A stretch of 18,177 bases of DNA from DATDXN01 sp035289305 (GTDB lineage: Bacteria; Patescibacteriota; Microgenomatia; UBA1406; HO2-37-13b): positions 1 through 18,177 of the forward strand of contig DATDXN010000005.1 in NCBI GenBank assembly GCA_035289305.1, given 5' to 3'. The position numbers were made by a program, and so were the translations under genes. Below the pieces are notes generated by a model, which saw only the letters and a program-made list of their open reading frames with translations, ran no database searches and was not told the origin of the DNA. Each line of letters starts with the position of its first letter. The stretch's first letter is position 1. This document shows, in pieces, positions 1-6,458 of the stretch.

Positions 1-125
1 GTTGCAAAGTAAATTTTATGCTACACTTAAAGGAATGCGAATGGAGATACGGAAAGAAGAAAGAACAGTTGTGCAAAGAGCTTATAGTTTTACTGAAAAA
101 GTATCGTTTTGTTAGAATTTCCTAG
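1..125 (+). CDS. IS1595/ISXO2-like transposase, C-terminal end (partial)
   Basis: This reading frame is open from the window edge (first full codon at 3) to a TAG at 123-125 and gives about 40 residues. The segment LHLKECEWRYGKKKEQLC resembles the conserved tail of DDE transposases of the IS1595/ISXO2 family, in which a (H/F)LKE-x-EWR motif closes the catalytic domain and is followed by a basic helix. The rest of the element lies outside the window, so I cannot say whether it is intact. The following 106 bp contain no gene and should hold the right end of the element, but I could not identify its terminal inverted repeat with confidence. The call rests on motif resemblance in a short fragment. 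Confidence 0.6.
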   Translation, partial: CKVNFMLHLKECEWRYGKKKEQLCKELIVLLKKYRFVRIS

Positions 126-194
126 TCTAGAGCCTATGGTAATATCAACTCAAAGAAATAAAATAATCCTCAACCCCGCGATTGTAATACCAGC

Positions 195-220
195 AAAACC
201 CCAATTTAACCTCGGGGGTT
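195..220 (-). terminator. possible rho-independent terminator after tRNA-Pro
   Basis: Read on the minus strand, just past the 3' end of the tRNA, AACCCC (plus positions 215-220) pairs with GGGGTT (197-202) across a 13-nt loop, and a short T run follows. The geometry fits a weak intrinsic terminator for the tRNA transcript. It could instead belong to the right end of the adjacent insertion sequence. Confidence 0.35.
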
Positions 221-231
221 GGAAAGGATTG

Positions 232-302
232 TCGGGGATGGCAGAATTGAACTGCCGCCTCACGGTCCCGAACCGTGTATTCTACCGCTGAACTAATCCC
301 CG
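232..302 (-). tRNA. tRNA-Pro (anticodon CGG)
   Basis: The 71-nt minus-strand sequence folds into a full cloverleaf: 7-bp acceptor stem CGGGGAT/ATCCCCG, 4-bp D stem GTTC/GAAT, 5-bp anticodon stem CACGG/CCGTG with loop TTCGGGA, a 4-nt variable loop, and T stem GGCAG/CTGCC with loop TTCAATT. The loop places CGG at positions 34-36. The C1-G72 pair and A73 discriminator are the usual identity elements of bacterial tRNA-Pro. CCA is not encoded. Its 5' nucleotide is directly adjacent to the stop codon of the upstream 172-residue gene, so it is probably released by RNase P from a shared transcript. Confidence 0.93.
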
Positions 303-821
303 TCATTGTTTACCCGTTCCTGCTTTGCGCTCAATACCTGACCTTTCTACTACTTTTTTGTGCGAGAAAATACTCTTGCGCTCCTTCCCTTTTGGAGCGG
401 CGACTGGCGCCTCTTTCTGTTTTTGCCCTTCAATTTTTTTATGCTCCACAGCTTGCCGTTCTTTCTCCTCTACCTGTTCTTGTTTCTCTCTCTTCTTCTC
501 TTCAACCACTTTTTTCTCTTCTGTTTTTACCATATCATGAAACCTGCTGCGTAGCGTCTCTATGCTGGCTTCATCCTGCTTTTTGTACGTCTCCTCAATT
601 TTCTGTGTATCAAGAGGAGTGAAACTGGCTTTTTTCTCTCGTTCCCTCATTTCTTTTTGTGTCTCTTGCGGCGCAGGAGATACCCCTGCTTCATTTCCCA
701 GCAGTTGATCAAGCGCCCCCTGCACTATGCTTTTACCGGCTGAAGCGCTTGATTTGACAGTGGATTTCCCAAGTTCCAAAGCCTCCTCAAACGCATCTCT
801 CACGATTGAACCTTTTTTCAT
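303..821 (-). CDS. lysine/glutamate-rich hypothetical protein
   Basis: I do not recognise this 172-residue protein. The first ~45 residues look like an amphipathic, Ser/Ala-rich helix region (EEALELGKSTVKSSASAG). A Pro/Gln linker around 48-55 follows, and residues 57-140 are dominated by Lys, Glu, Arg and Gln, as in a long charged helix or coiled coil. The C-terminus is basic (KSIFSHKKVVERSGIERK). There is no signal peptide or membrane segment. Its start overlaps the stop of the DUF59 gene by 4 bp (ATGA), indicating translational coupling, and its TGA stop abuts the 5' end of tRNA-Pro. Small charged proteins of this kind are common in Parcubacteria; a nucleic-acid or ribosome-associated role is only a guess. 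Confidence 0.75.
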   Translation of the reverse strand: MKKGSIVRDAFEEALELGKSTVKSSASAGKSIVQGALDQLLGNEAGVSPAPQETQKEMREREKKASFTPLDTQKIEETYKKQDEASIETLRSRFHDMVKTEEKKVVEEKKREKQEQVEEKERQAVEHKKIEGQKQKEAPVAAPKGKERKSIFSHKKVVERSGIERKAGTGKQ

Positions 822-1117
822 ATTCCCATCATGGCTCGCGCCCGCGCTGACAGCCTATCCATGCTCCACGGCGGGTCAAACACTAACTCTACATGCACGT
901 TTTTCACTCCTTCTATTGCCCCAACTTTTTCCTTCACTTCTTTTTCGATCGTGGGAAAAAGCGGACAGCCAATAGTTGTAAGCGTCATTTTGATAAAAAC
1001 ATCTCCTTCTTTGCAAACAATATCATATATAAGTCCCAAATCAGCGATCGAAATAAAAAGCTCCGGATCCATTACTCCCTCAAGCCTCTTCATCACTTGT
1101 TTTTTTAAAGATGTCAT
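818..1117 (-). CDS. DUF59/MIP18-family iron-sulfur cluster assembly factor
   Basis: The protein is about 99 residues from the ATG at 1117; a TTG four codons upstream would give 103. It carries the family hallmarks in order: MDPEL near the N-terminus, DLGLIYDI, MTLTTIGCPLFP with the single conserved cysteine, and VELVFDPPWS. Family members (SufT, PaaD-like, eukaryotic CIA2/MIP18) help deliver or mature Fe-S clusters on client proteins in the cytosol. No suf or isc scaffold genes are in the window, so the partner is unknown. It is divergent from RNase J, with a 70-bp region between them, and overlaps the next gene by 4 bp. Confidence 0.85.
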   Translation of the reverse strand: MTSLKKQVMKRLEGVMDPELFISIADLGLIYDIVCKEGDVFIKMTLTTIGCPLFPTIEKEVKEKVGAIEGVKNVHVELVFDPPWSMDRLSARARAMMGI

Positions 1118-1130
1118 ATACCACGTCAAT

Positions 1131-1176
1131 CCGACTAATTACAACCAATTGTAACCAGTTCAACTAATTATACCAA
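1131..1176. repeat. degenerate 9-10 bp tandem repeat, copy 1
   Basis: Between the divergent DUF59 and RNase J genes the plus strand reads as successive variants of ACYARTTNA: ACTAATTACA, ACCAATTGTA, ACCAGTTCA, ACTAATTAT, ACCAAGGTG. The block contains a perfect dyad TTACAA-CCAA-TTGTAA at 1139-1154. A related block lies upstream of prs at 4484-4536. It could be a dispersed intergenic repeat or an operator-like element. Confidence 0.5.
1167..1172 (-). promoter_or_regulatory. candidate -10 box for the DUF59 gene
   Basis: The minus strand reads TATAAT at this place, about 50 bp upstream of the DUF59 start, inside the degenerate repeat block. No convincing -35 hexamer is visible at 16-18 bp, so this is a weak call. 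Confidence 0.3.
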
Positions 1177-1187
1177 GGTGGTGTATA

Positions 1188-2885
1188 ATGGTCTTTATGG
1201 CACTTTTTGAAAGAAGCGAAAAAAAACACCATAGAGTCAGATTTGTCCCGCTTGGCGGCATCACCGGCGTCACCAAAAACATGTACGTGTACGAACTGTA
1301 TGAAGGAAACACTCTCACCGACATCCTCATCGTCGATTGCGGCATTGGATTTTCCAAGGAAAAAGAACTTGGTGTCGATTTTGTCATCCCTGACATTTCC
1401 TATTTGAAGGATAAAAGAGATAAAATACGCGCAGTCGTCTTCACACACGGACATGAGGATCATATCACTGCGCTTCGCTTTCACTTCGAGGCTTTGGGGA
1501 AACCACCACTGTATGCCTCGACCCTCACCGCCTCACTTATTGAGGAAAAAGCAAAGGAGTTTGGCTTAGGGATATCGGTAAACCGCATAACATATAGAAA
1601 AAAGTATACACTTGGATCTTTTGGAGTGGAGTTTCTTGAACTCACCCATTCCATCCCTGATACAACTCATATTGTCATCACGACTCCTCTCGGTGTTTTT
1701 TACCATGGATCAGATTTCAAATTCGACCTTACCCCGCCTTATGGCAACCCTCCTGATCTTTACGGCATTGCGCAGGCAGGCGAGCGGGGAGTGCTTTGTC
1801 TTCTTTCTGACTGTTTGGGTGCTGAAAACAAAGGTTTTACCGAATCGGAAAAGATTGTCGGAAATACGTTTGATGAAGAAATGAAAAAAACAAAAGGCGC
1901 CTTTTACATGACGACATTTTCCTCCAATATCTCCCGCATTCACCAATGCATAGAAACAGCAATCAAATACAATCGCAAAATCTGCTTTATTGGCAGGTCC
2001 ATGAAAACCAATACGCTTCTTGCGCAGCGCATCAAATATCTGCCTATACCACATAAACAACTGGCGAAGGAAGAAGACCTGCAACGATACGCCCCCTCAA
2101 AACTCTGCATCATCATCGCTGGTTCTCAAGGACAGTATGACTCGGCACTTTCAAAGCTTGCAAACCGAGAAAATCCCCATATTTCTGTCAAAAGAGGTGA
2201 TCGTGTCGTGTTTTCATCAGACCCGATTCCAGGGTATGAAAACGAAGTCTATGACCTTATTGAGCGCTTGTCGCGCGCCGGGGCATCAGTCGTCTACTCT
2301 GATATACATGGAGAGCTTCATGCCTCGGGACACGGAAACCAGGAGGATTTGAAGCTCCTCATGCGACTTACCAAACCGCGATGCCTCATCCCCATCGGCG
2401 GCACTGTACGGCATCAACTGCAATACCTCGAGCTTGCAAAAGAAATAGGGCATGGTGAAAAAGACGTATTTCTCCTTGATGAGACTGATACGGTATGGTT
2501 TGAAAGAGGAAAAACGTATCGGGGTGACAAAGTTCCCTCGAAAAACATATTTGTTGACGCGTATGGCGTCGGGGACGTGGGCAACGTAGTCCTTCGCGAT
2601 AGGCAAACGCTTTCGCAGGAGGGAATGGTGGCGGTGGTTTTGATCCTTGATGCGGAATATCGCACCATTACTGCCCCTCAATATATTTCTTATGGTTTTA
2701 TCGGCAAAGCAGACCGACAGGGTATTTTCTCAAAATCAGAAAACGTTATCGGTAAGATTCTTGAACGGAGAAAACATGAGGGCCTCGAAAGTATGCGATC
2801 TTTTATGATCAAGGAACTTGAAACTTTCTTTTGTAGAGAAACCGGCCGCAAACCCCTCGTGGCAGTAGAGATAATACAGGTTTAA
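1188..2885 (+). CDS. rnj: ribonuclease J (metallo-beta-lactamase/beta-CASP RNase)
   Basis: The 565-residue protein has the RNase J layout: an N-terminal metallo-beta-lactamase half with the zinc motif HGHEDH at 87-92, a downstream HGSDFKFDLTP strand, the beta-CASP domain, and the motif HASGHGNQED near 378-387. It is expected to process and degrade mRNA and rRNA 5' ends in the cytosol. The stretch that in most RNase J proteins reads P(V/I)HGExRH is here PIGGTVRH (402-409), so the usual histidine is replaced by glycine. I chose the ATG at 1188 because AAGGTGG lies 5 bp upstream; an in-frame ATG at 1197 is an alternative. It is the only housekeeping gene here on the plus strand and ends 4 bp from the convergent recR stop. 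Confidence 0.93.
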   Translation: MVFMALFERSEKKHHRVRFVPLGGITGVTKNMYVYELYEGNTLTDILIVDCGIGFSKEKELGVDFVIPDISYLKDKRDKIRAVVFTHGHEDHITALRFHFEALGKPPLYASTLTASLIEEKAKEFGLGISVNRITYRKKYTLGSFGVEFLELTHSIPDTTHIVITTPLGVFYHGSDFKFDLTPPYGNPPDLYGIAQAGERGVLCLLSDCLGAENKGFTESEKIVGNTFDEEMKKTKGAFYMTTFSSNISRIHQCIETAIKYNRKICFIGRSMKTNTLLAQRIKYLPIPHKQLAKEEDLQRYAPSKLCIIIAGSQGQYDSALSKLANRENPHISVKRGDRVVFSSDPIPGYENEVYDLIERLSRAGASVVYSDIHGELHASGHGNQEDLKLLMRLTKPRCLIPIGGTVRHQLQYLELAKEIGHGEKDVFLLDETDTVWFERGKTYRGDKVPSKNIFVDAYGVGDVGNVVLRDRQTLSQEGMVAVVLILDAEYRTITAPQYISYGFIGKADRQGIFSKSENVIGKILERRKHEGLESMRSFMIKELETFFCRETGRKPLVAVEIIQV

Positions 2886-2889
2886 TTTT

Positions 2890-3546
2890 TTAATACTCCC
2901 TTCGTCCTTCAAGAGCTCGCTCGATGGTCATATAGTCCGCGTACTCGAGATCAGCGCCTATTGGAAGTCCATATGCCAAACGAGTAATTTTTAATTTTGC
3001 ATTTTGACTCCTCGACTCCGGCGAAGGAAAATTTGCCTCCCATCGAGGCAAGCTTTTTAATTTATTTTTAATATACATTGCCGTTGCCTCGCCCTCGAGT
3101 GTCGGATTGGTCGCCAATATGATCTCCGATAGCGCATCACCCATCTTTTCTACTCGCATGATAAGTTCGCCCACGCGAATATCATCAGGCCCCACGTAGT
3201 TTAAAGGGTCAATTTTGCCATGCAGCACATGATACACACCCTTGTATTTATTTCCCATTTCAAACGACAGAAGATCAAGTACGTCCTCAACGACGGCGAT
3301 CGTTGACTTGTTTCTTTTTTCGTCCGCACAAATAGAACATATATCCTCTTCAGAGAGATTAAAACATGTCTTACACAACAGGGAGGTTCGTTTAAGATTT
3401 CTTAATGTATCGGCAAATCCCTCAAGATCATCTTGCGGAATTTTGAGCAAGAAAAAAGCAAGTCGCTTGGCGGTTTTGGGGCCAATACTTGGGAATTTTT
3501 CAAAAAACTCAATTGTTTTTCGTAAAGATCTGGGCAATGAATCCAT
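2890..3546 (-). CDS. recR: recombination mediator RecR
   Basis: RecR acts with RecF/RecO in recombinational repair, binding DNA to help load RecA. The 218-residue protein shows a helix-hairpin-helix GPKTAKRLAF (22-31), a C4 zinc finger (C58, C61, C70, C73), a Toprim domain with VVEDVLDLLSFE (85-96) and NPTLEGEATA (147-156), and the closing TRLAYGLPIGADLEYAD motif. About 15 extra residues (roughly 166-181, PRWEANFPSPESRSQ) separate the Toprim helix from the TRLAYG strand compared with other RecR proteins. The DNA for that insertion contains a perfect 7-bp hairpin. The gene follows prs with a 3-bp gap and is last in the unit. Confidence 0.93.
   Translation of the reverse strand: MDSLPRSLRKTIEFFEKFPSIGPKTAKRLAFFLLKIPQDDLEGFADTLRNLKRTSLLCKTCFNLSEEDICSICADEKRNKSTIAVVEDVLDLLSFEMGNKYKGVYHVLHGKIDPLNYVGPDDIRVGELIMRVEKMGDALSEIILATNPTLEGEATAMYIKNKLKSLPRWEANFPSPESRSQNAKLKITRLAYGLPIGADLEYADYMTIERALEGRREY
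3033..3051. repeat. inverted repeat inside the recR insertion
   Basis: TTGCCTC (3033-3039) and GAGGCAA (3045-3051) form a perfect 7-bp stem with a 5-nt loop. It lies in the segment coding for the extra residues of RecR, suggesting insertion of a small palindromic element in frame. Confidence 0.45.
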
Positions 3547-3549
3547 AAA

Positions 3550-4482
3550 CTATGTAAGTTCTTGTGCGATAAGTGATGCAATAGATATCTCATGAAGTTT
3601 TCCAAATGCCTCCTTTTTTTTCAAGGGGATCGTGTTAGTGGTGAAAAATCGAGAGATGGGGGAGTGCTCTAGTCGAGAAGGCGCATCCTCGGTAAAATCA
3701 TGATGTACCACTGCCGCAAGCACCTCGCGCGCTCCCTTTTCCATACACATATTCGCGGCATTTATCAGCGTGCCGCCTGACGTCACAATATCATCGATGA
3801 TGATAGCGATCTTGCCCGAAATCTCCCCGTACAAATTCAGTGACTGCGAGTGATGTACGATATTCATGTTTCTTTTTTTCTCAATCACTGCGAGATTGAA
3901 ATCAGACGAGTCAAAAAAATGCTCTCCAAAAATCCGAGCTCGCTCAATACCGCCCTGATCCGGAGAAACAATAGAAACATGCGCGGTATCTTTTTCTCTC
4001 ACGTGATCCTGTACTGCACGTGAAAGAAGTGGAAGCACTGATAGATTTTTAAATGGTATGCCAAAAACTCCCTCTGTCGCCTCATCATGGAGGTCAACCG
4101 TGTAAATCTTATCAAAACCAATCGTCTCCAAAAATCTAATGACGACATTTGCCGACACTGCCTCACCCGATCGATGTTCTCTGTTTTGGCGGCCGTATCC
4201 GAAATAGGGGAGAATACCAATGATTTTTTTTGCCTCACCTCTTTTGAGTGCGTCACAAAAGAAAAATAACTCCATCAAGCGCGTATCTGTCGGGTTTGAT
4301 GTCGGCTGAATGACAGCACAAACCCCATCTTTTACTTTTTCGTTTATTCTCACTCGCACCTCTGAATCGCCAAAACGAACTACTTCACTTTTTGCTATAG
4401 GAAATCCTAAAATTTGTGCAATTTCGCTTACCAATTTTGGATGCGCCGACCCTGTAAATAATTTCATTTTTTGAACCAACAT
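3550..4482 (-). CDS. prs: ribose-phosphate pyrophosphokinase (PRPP synthase)
   Basis: The enzyme makes PRPP from ribose 5-phosphate and ATP for nucleotide synthesis and salvage. The 310-residue protein has the family signatures: FGDSEVRVRI (38-47), the YFGYGRQNREHR segment of the ATP site (93-104), VDLHDE (129-134), the catalytic EKKR loop (201-204) and the PRPP-binding DDIVTSGGT (230-238). The length is typical. The start at 4482 gives MLVQKMKL; Met6 is an alternative, and neither has a clear Shine-Dalgarno. It sits between ybaB and recR, an insertion into the usual dnaX-ybaB-recR order, and a degenerate repeat lies just upstream. Confidence 0.94.
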   Translation of the reverse strand: MLVQKMKLFTGSAHPKLVSEIAQILGFPIAKSEVVRFGDSEVRVRINEKVKDGVCAVIQPTSNPTDTRLMELFFFCDALKRGEAKKIIGILPYFGYGRQNREHRSGEAVSANVVIRFLETIGFDKIYTVDLHDEATEGVFGIPFKNLSVLPLLSRAVQDHVREKDTAHVSIVSPDQGGIERARIFGEHFFDSSDFNLAVIEKKRNMNIVHHSQSLNLYGEISGKIAIIIDDIVTSGGTLINAANMCMEKGAREVLAAVVHHDFTEDAPSRLEHSPISRFFTTNTIPLKKKEAFGKLHEISIASLIAQELT

Positions 4483-4483
4483 A

Positions 4484-4536
4484 CCAATTTAACCAATTGT
4501 AACTAACTTGACTGATTCAACTAACTTTGACTAATT
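4484..4536. repeat. degenerate 9-10 bp tandem repeat, copy 2
   Basis: Upstream of prs the plus strand reads as variants of one unit: ACCAATTTA, ACCAATTGTA, ACTAACTTG, ACTGATTCA, ACTAACTTTG, ACTAATTT. It shares ACCAATTGTAAC and TTCAACTAA with the block at 1131-1176. It runs into the last codons of ybaB (stop at 4521). Confidence 0.5.
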
Positions 4537-4778
4537 TCCATGAGTTTTCGTGCCGCAAGCTCCTGCGTTTTTTTGACTGCTTCGTTGATCGCGTGTGTCA
4601 CCCTATTTTCAACGACACCATCTATCATCACTTCTCTCACTTCTTGATCTCCCCGCACCGTCACTTTCACGCCATCTTTTTCGACGACAACTTCTTCTTT
4701 TTTGAGCATGTCGCGCATATGATGAGCTTGCGATTGCATCTTGTGTAAATCTCCAAAAGCCTTCAGTGGATTAAACAT
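4521..4778 (-). CDS. ybaB: YbaB/EbfC family nucleoid-associated protein
   Basis: This 85-residue protein matches the YbaB/EbfC family: an N-terminal helix rich in Met and His (LHKMQSQAHHMRDMLKKEEV), a central beta hairpin (VVVEKDGVKVTVRGDQEVREVMIDG) and a C-terminal helix (AINEAVKKTQELAARKLMEI). Members form dimers that bind DNA, and the gene is usually found between dnaX and recR, as here. It is shorter than the usual 100-110 residues. A strong AGGAGGTG Shine-Dalgarno precedes the ATG at 4778. Confidence 0.92.
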   Translation of the reverse strand: MFNPLKAFGDLHKMQSQAHHMRDMLKKEEVVVEKDGVKVTVRGDQEVREVMIDGVVENRVTHAINEAVKKTQELAARKLMEISQS

Positions 4779-4798
4779 ACCGACACCTCCTTTTTTTG

Positions 4799-4804
4799 AT
4801 TATA
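4799..4804 (-). promoter_or_regulatory. possible -10 box of an internal ybaB promoter
   Basis: The minus strand reads TATAAT 20 bp upstream of the ybaB start, overlapping the dnaX stop codon (GTA-TAA). No good -35 is present at 16-18 bp. It may give ybaB extra transcription within the operon. Confidence 0.3.
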
Positions 4805-5864
4805 CACCATGTATATACTCAACGACTGCTACTTCAAGCGGCAAGGACTCGATAGGGGAGTACCGCATAGTACTGTACGCCTCTTGAAAAAGTTTGATCA
4901 GGCGAGTAATATCCTTAAGAGTCAATGCATATTCATGCACATCCTCCATCTCAATCTTATTTTTTTTCAGAAGCTGCGCATGAAGTTCGTCAAGTGCAGA
5001 TTCAATCAGCACTTTGCAACTGCCTCCTCTTGAGTCAAAATGCTCAATAAATGATACAGTAGCATGTACATCCTTTTTTTCCAAAAACTTCATAAAGCCC
5101 TGTATCTCATCGGTCAAACCAATGATCTTTTTTGCTGTCTCAAGGGTAACTTTTTTATCAGTTTTTTCGGTCTTTTTGAGTGTATACACCATTTCCTCAA
5201 AGAGTTTTGCGCCATCTCGAAAAGAATGGTCGGCATGACGAGCAATCATCTCAAAAACCGGGCCTTTTACCTCAATATGCTCTCTTGCCGCAATACGTGA
5301 AAGCATCCCGATGATCTCTTTCTCTTTTGCCTTATGGAAGTGGAAGCGAATACAGCGGGAAATCACGGTCTTGGGAAGACTTTCTGCCTCCGTCGTAGCC
5401 AGGATAAAGATCGTTGATGGCGGAGGCTCCTCAAGGGTCTTGAGAAGGGCGTTGAACGATTCATGCGTCAACATGTGCACCTCGTCAATGATGTAAACTT
5501 TGTGCCGAGTATAAAGTGGCGCAAATTTCACCCGTGAAATCAAATCGCGCACATCATCAATTTTTCTGTTTGAGGCAGCGTCAATCTCCACCACATCAGG
5601 ATGAGAGCCTTTGGTGATCGCAACACAAAATGAGCATGTATTGCATGGTTCAATACTTCCTTTTTTTTTCGAAAATAGGGTCTGTTCGCAGTTGACGACT
5701 TTTGCGATCAGACGAGCACACGATGTTTTTCCGGTTCCTTTGGGACCGGTGAAAAGGAGAGCGTGAGGAACCACACCGTAAGCAAGAACATGCGTCAGTT
5801 TTTCCCGCACTTCCTTATTGTCTATTTCGCTTAATTTTTGAGGTCTGTAGGTGAGATAAAACAT
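4800..5864 (-). CDS. dnaX: DNA polymerase III subunit gamma (clamp loader ATPase)
   Basis: This is the ATPase of the replication clamp loader. Over 354 residues it shows TYRPQKLSEI at the N-terminus, Walker A GPKGTGKT (40-47), a four-cysteine zinc site (C59, C74, C77, C80), Walker B IIDEVHML (125-132), sensor 1 ATTEA and the arginine-finger SRC motif (169-171). The protein ends after a short collar domain, so it corresponds to gamma with no tau extension. It starts 4 bp after the ybeY stop and is followed by ybaB. Confidence 0.94.
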   Translation of the reverse strand: MFYLTYRPQKLSEIDNKEVREKLTHVLAYGVVPHALLFTGPKGTGKTSCARLIAKVVNCEQTLFSKKKGSIEPCNTCSFCVAITKGSHPDVVEIDAASNRKIDDVRDLISRVKFAPLYTRHKVYIIDEVHMLTHESFNALLKTLEEPPPSTIFILATTEAESLPKTVISRCIRFHFHKAKEKEIIGMLSRIAAREHIEVKGPVFEMIARHADHSFRDGAKLFEEMVYTLKKTEKTDKKVTLETAKKIIGLTDEIQGFMKFLEKKDVHATVSFIEHFDSRGGSCKVLIESALDELHAQLLKKNKIEMEDVHEYALTLKDITRLIKLFQEAYSTMRYSPIESLPLEVAVVEYIHGV

Positions 5865-5868
5865 GTTT

Positions 5869-6210
5869 TTACAAAATGGTTTCTATGCCATGGCGTATTA
5901 AATCAACAATCATGTCTTCTACCTTTCTTTCGCGCTCCGCCGCCAAAAGCACTGCCTGGGGATAGCAAATCACGATTTCTCCAAGTAAACGATCGTTTAC
6001 TTTATCATACGGAAAAGAAAGCACGGGAAGGGCTTCCTGCTCTTTCTTGTAAGTCACAGCAATATGCTTCATTTTCCGCCTTCCCACAAAAACGATATTT
6101 AGATCCTGCGAAGAAGAGTCATCTTCCAAAGCCATTAAGAATTCTTTCGTTTTTTCTTTCAGGCGATCTTTATCTATCTTATATCGTGAATCTGAAAATA
6201 TATGTATCAT
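5869..6210 (-). CDS. ybeY: endoribonuclease YbeY, C-terminally truncated
   Basis: Residues 36-105 follow YbeY closely: LNIVFVGRRKMKHI, the SFPYDK region, LLGEIVICYPQAVLLAAERERKVEDMIVDLI. YbeY is a zinc-dependent enzyme acting in 16S rRNA 3' maturation and ribosome quality control. The active site is HGxLHLxGxDH at the C-terminus. Here the protein reads RHGIETIL and stops at residue 113, so only the first histidine (H107) is present and the second and third ligands are gone. dnaX begins 4 bp later. The start codon overlaps the rpsU stop (TAATG). It may be inactive or have a changed role. Confidence 0.82.
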   Translation of the reverse strand: MIHIFSDSRYKIDKDRLKEKTKEFLMALEDDSSSQDLNIVFVGRRKMKHIAVTYKKEQEALPVLSFPYDKVNDRLLGEIVICYPQAVLLAAERERKVEDMIVDLIRHGIETIL

Positions 6211-6407
6211 TATTTGTAATTACTATACCTTCTTTTTGCGCGCTTTTTAAATTTTTCTTTGAGTTTTTCTTTTTTCAAAAGGTTTGGTTTCTTGAAGAAT
6301 AATTTTTTGTTTACGTCATAGACAATATCCTCGCCTTTATACAGTCGGGTGAATTTTTTAAAAACTGTTTCTTTTGTGTCTCCCTTTTTTTTCACCACTA
6401 CGATCAT
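6210..6407 (-). CDS. rpsU: 30S ribosomal protein bS21
   Basis: The 65-residue basic protein follows bS21: a short strand IVVVKKKGDTKETVFKKFTR, an aromatic/charged middle part and the C-terminal KKPNLLKKEKLKEKFKKRAKRR helix. bS21 sits near the 16S rRNA 3' end and helps initiation. A strong GAGGAGGTG Shine-Dalgarno lies 10 bp upstream of the ATG, and a good promoter stands before it, so it heads the rpsU-ybeY-dnaX-ybaB-prs-recR unit. The next gene shares one base with its stop codon. Confidence 0.85.
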   Translation of the reverse strand: MIVVVKKKGDTKETVFKKFTRLYKGEDIVYDVNKKLFFKKPNLLKKEKLKEKFKKRAKRRYSNYK

Positions 6408-6429
6408 AGGTGTAAAACACCTCCTCTAC

Positions 6430-6458
6430 AATATAGTATACCATGAAAATAGTTACAA
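6430..6458 (-). promoter_or_regulatory. sigma70-type promoter of the rpsU unit
   Basis: On the minus strand TTGTAA (6453-6458) and TATATT (6430-6435) are separated by exactly 17 bp. The -35 box overlaps the TAA stop of the upstream DHH-like gene. The position is right for a transcript covering rpsU through recR. Confidence 0.6.

Noticed and set aside
171..221. CAACCCC...GGGGTTG pair as possible insertion-sequence end.
   Set aside because: The loop is about 37 nt and one half is better explained by the tRNA terminator hairpin; the left end of the element is outside the window, so inverted repeats cannot be compared.
303..1154. Plus-strand frames opposite the 172-residue and DUF59 genes.
   Set aside because: They are antisense shadows of the minus-strand genes, rich in Phe/Ser/Leu as expected from the opposite of Lys/Glu-rich coding sequence.
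1184..1189. TATAAT just before RNase J on the plus strand.
   Set aside because: It overlaps the preferred start codon at 1188 and has no -35 at a proper distance. It would make sense only for a leaderless start at the ATG at 1197.
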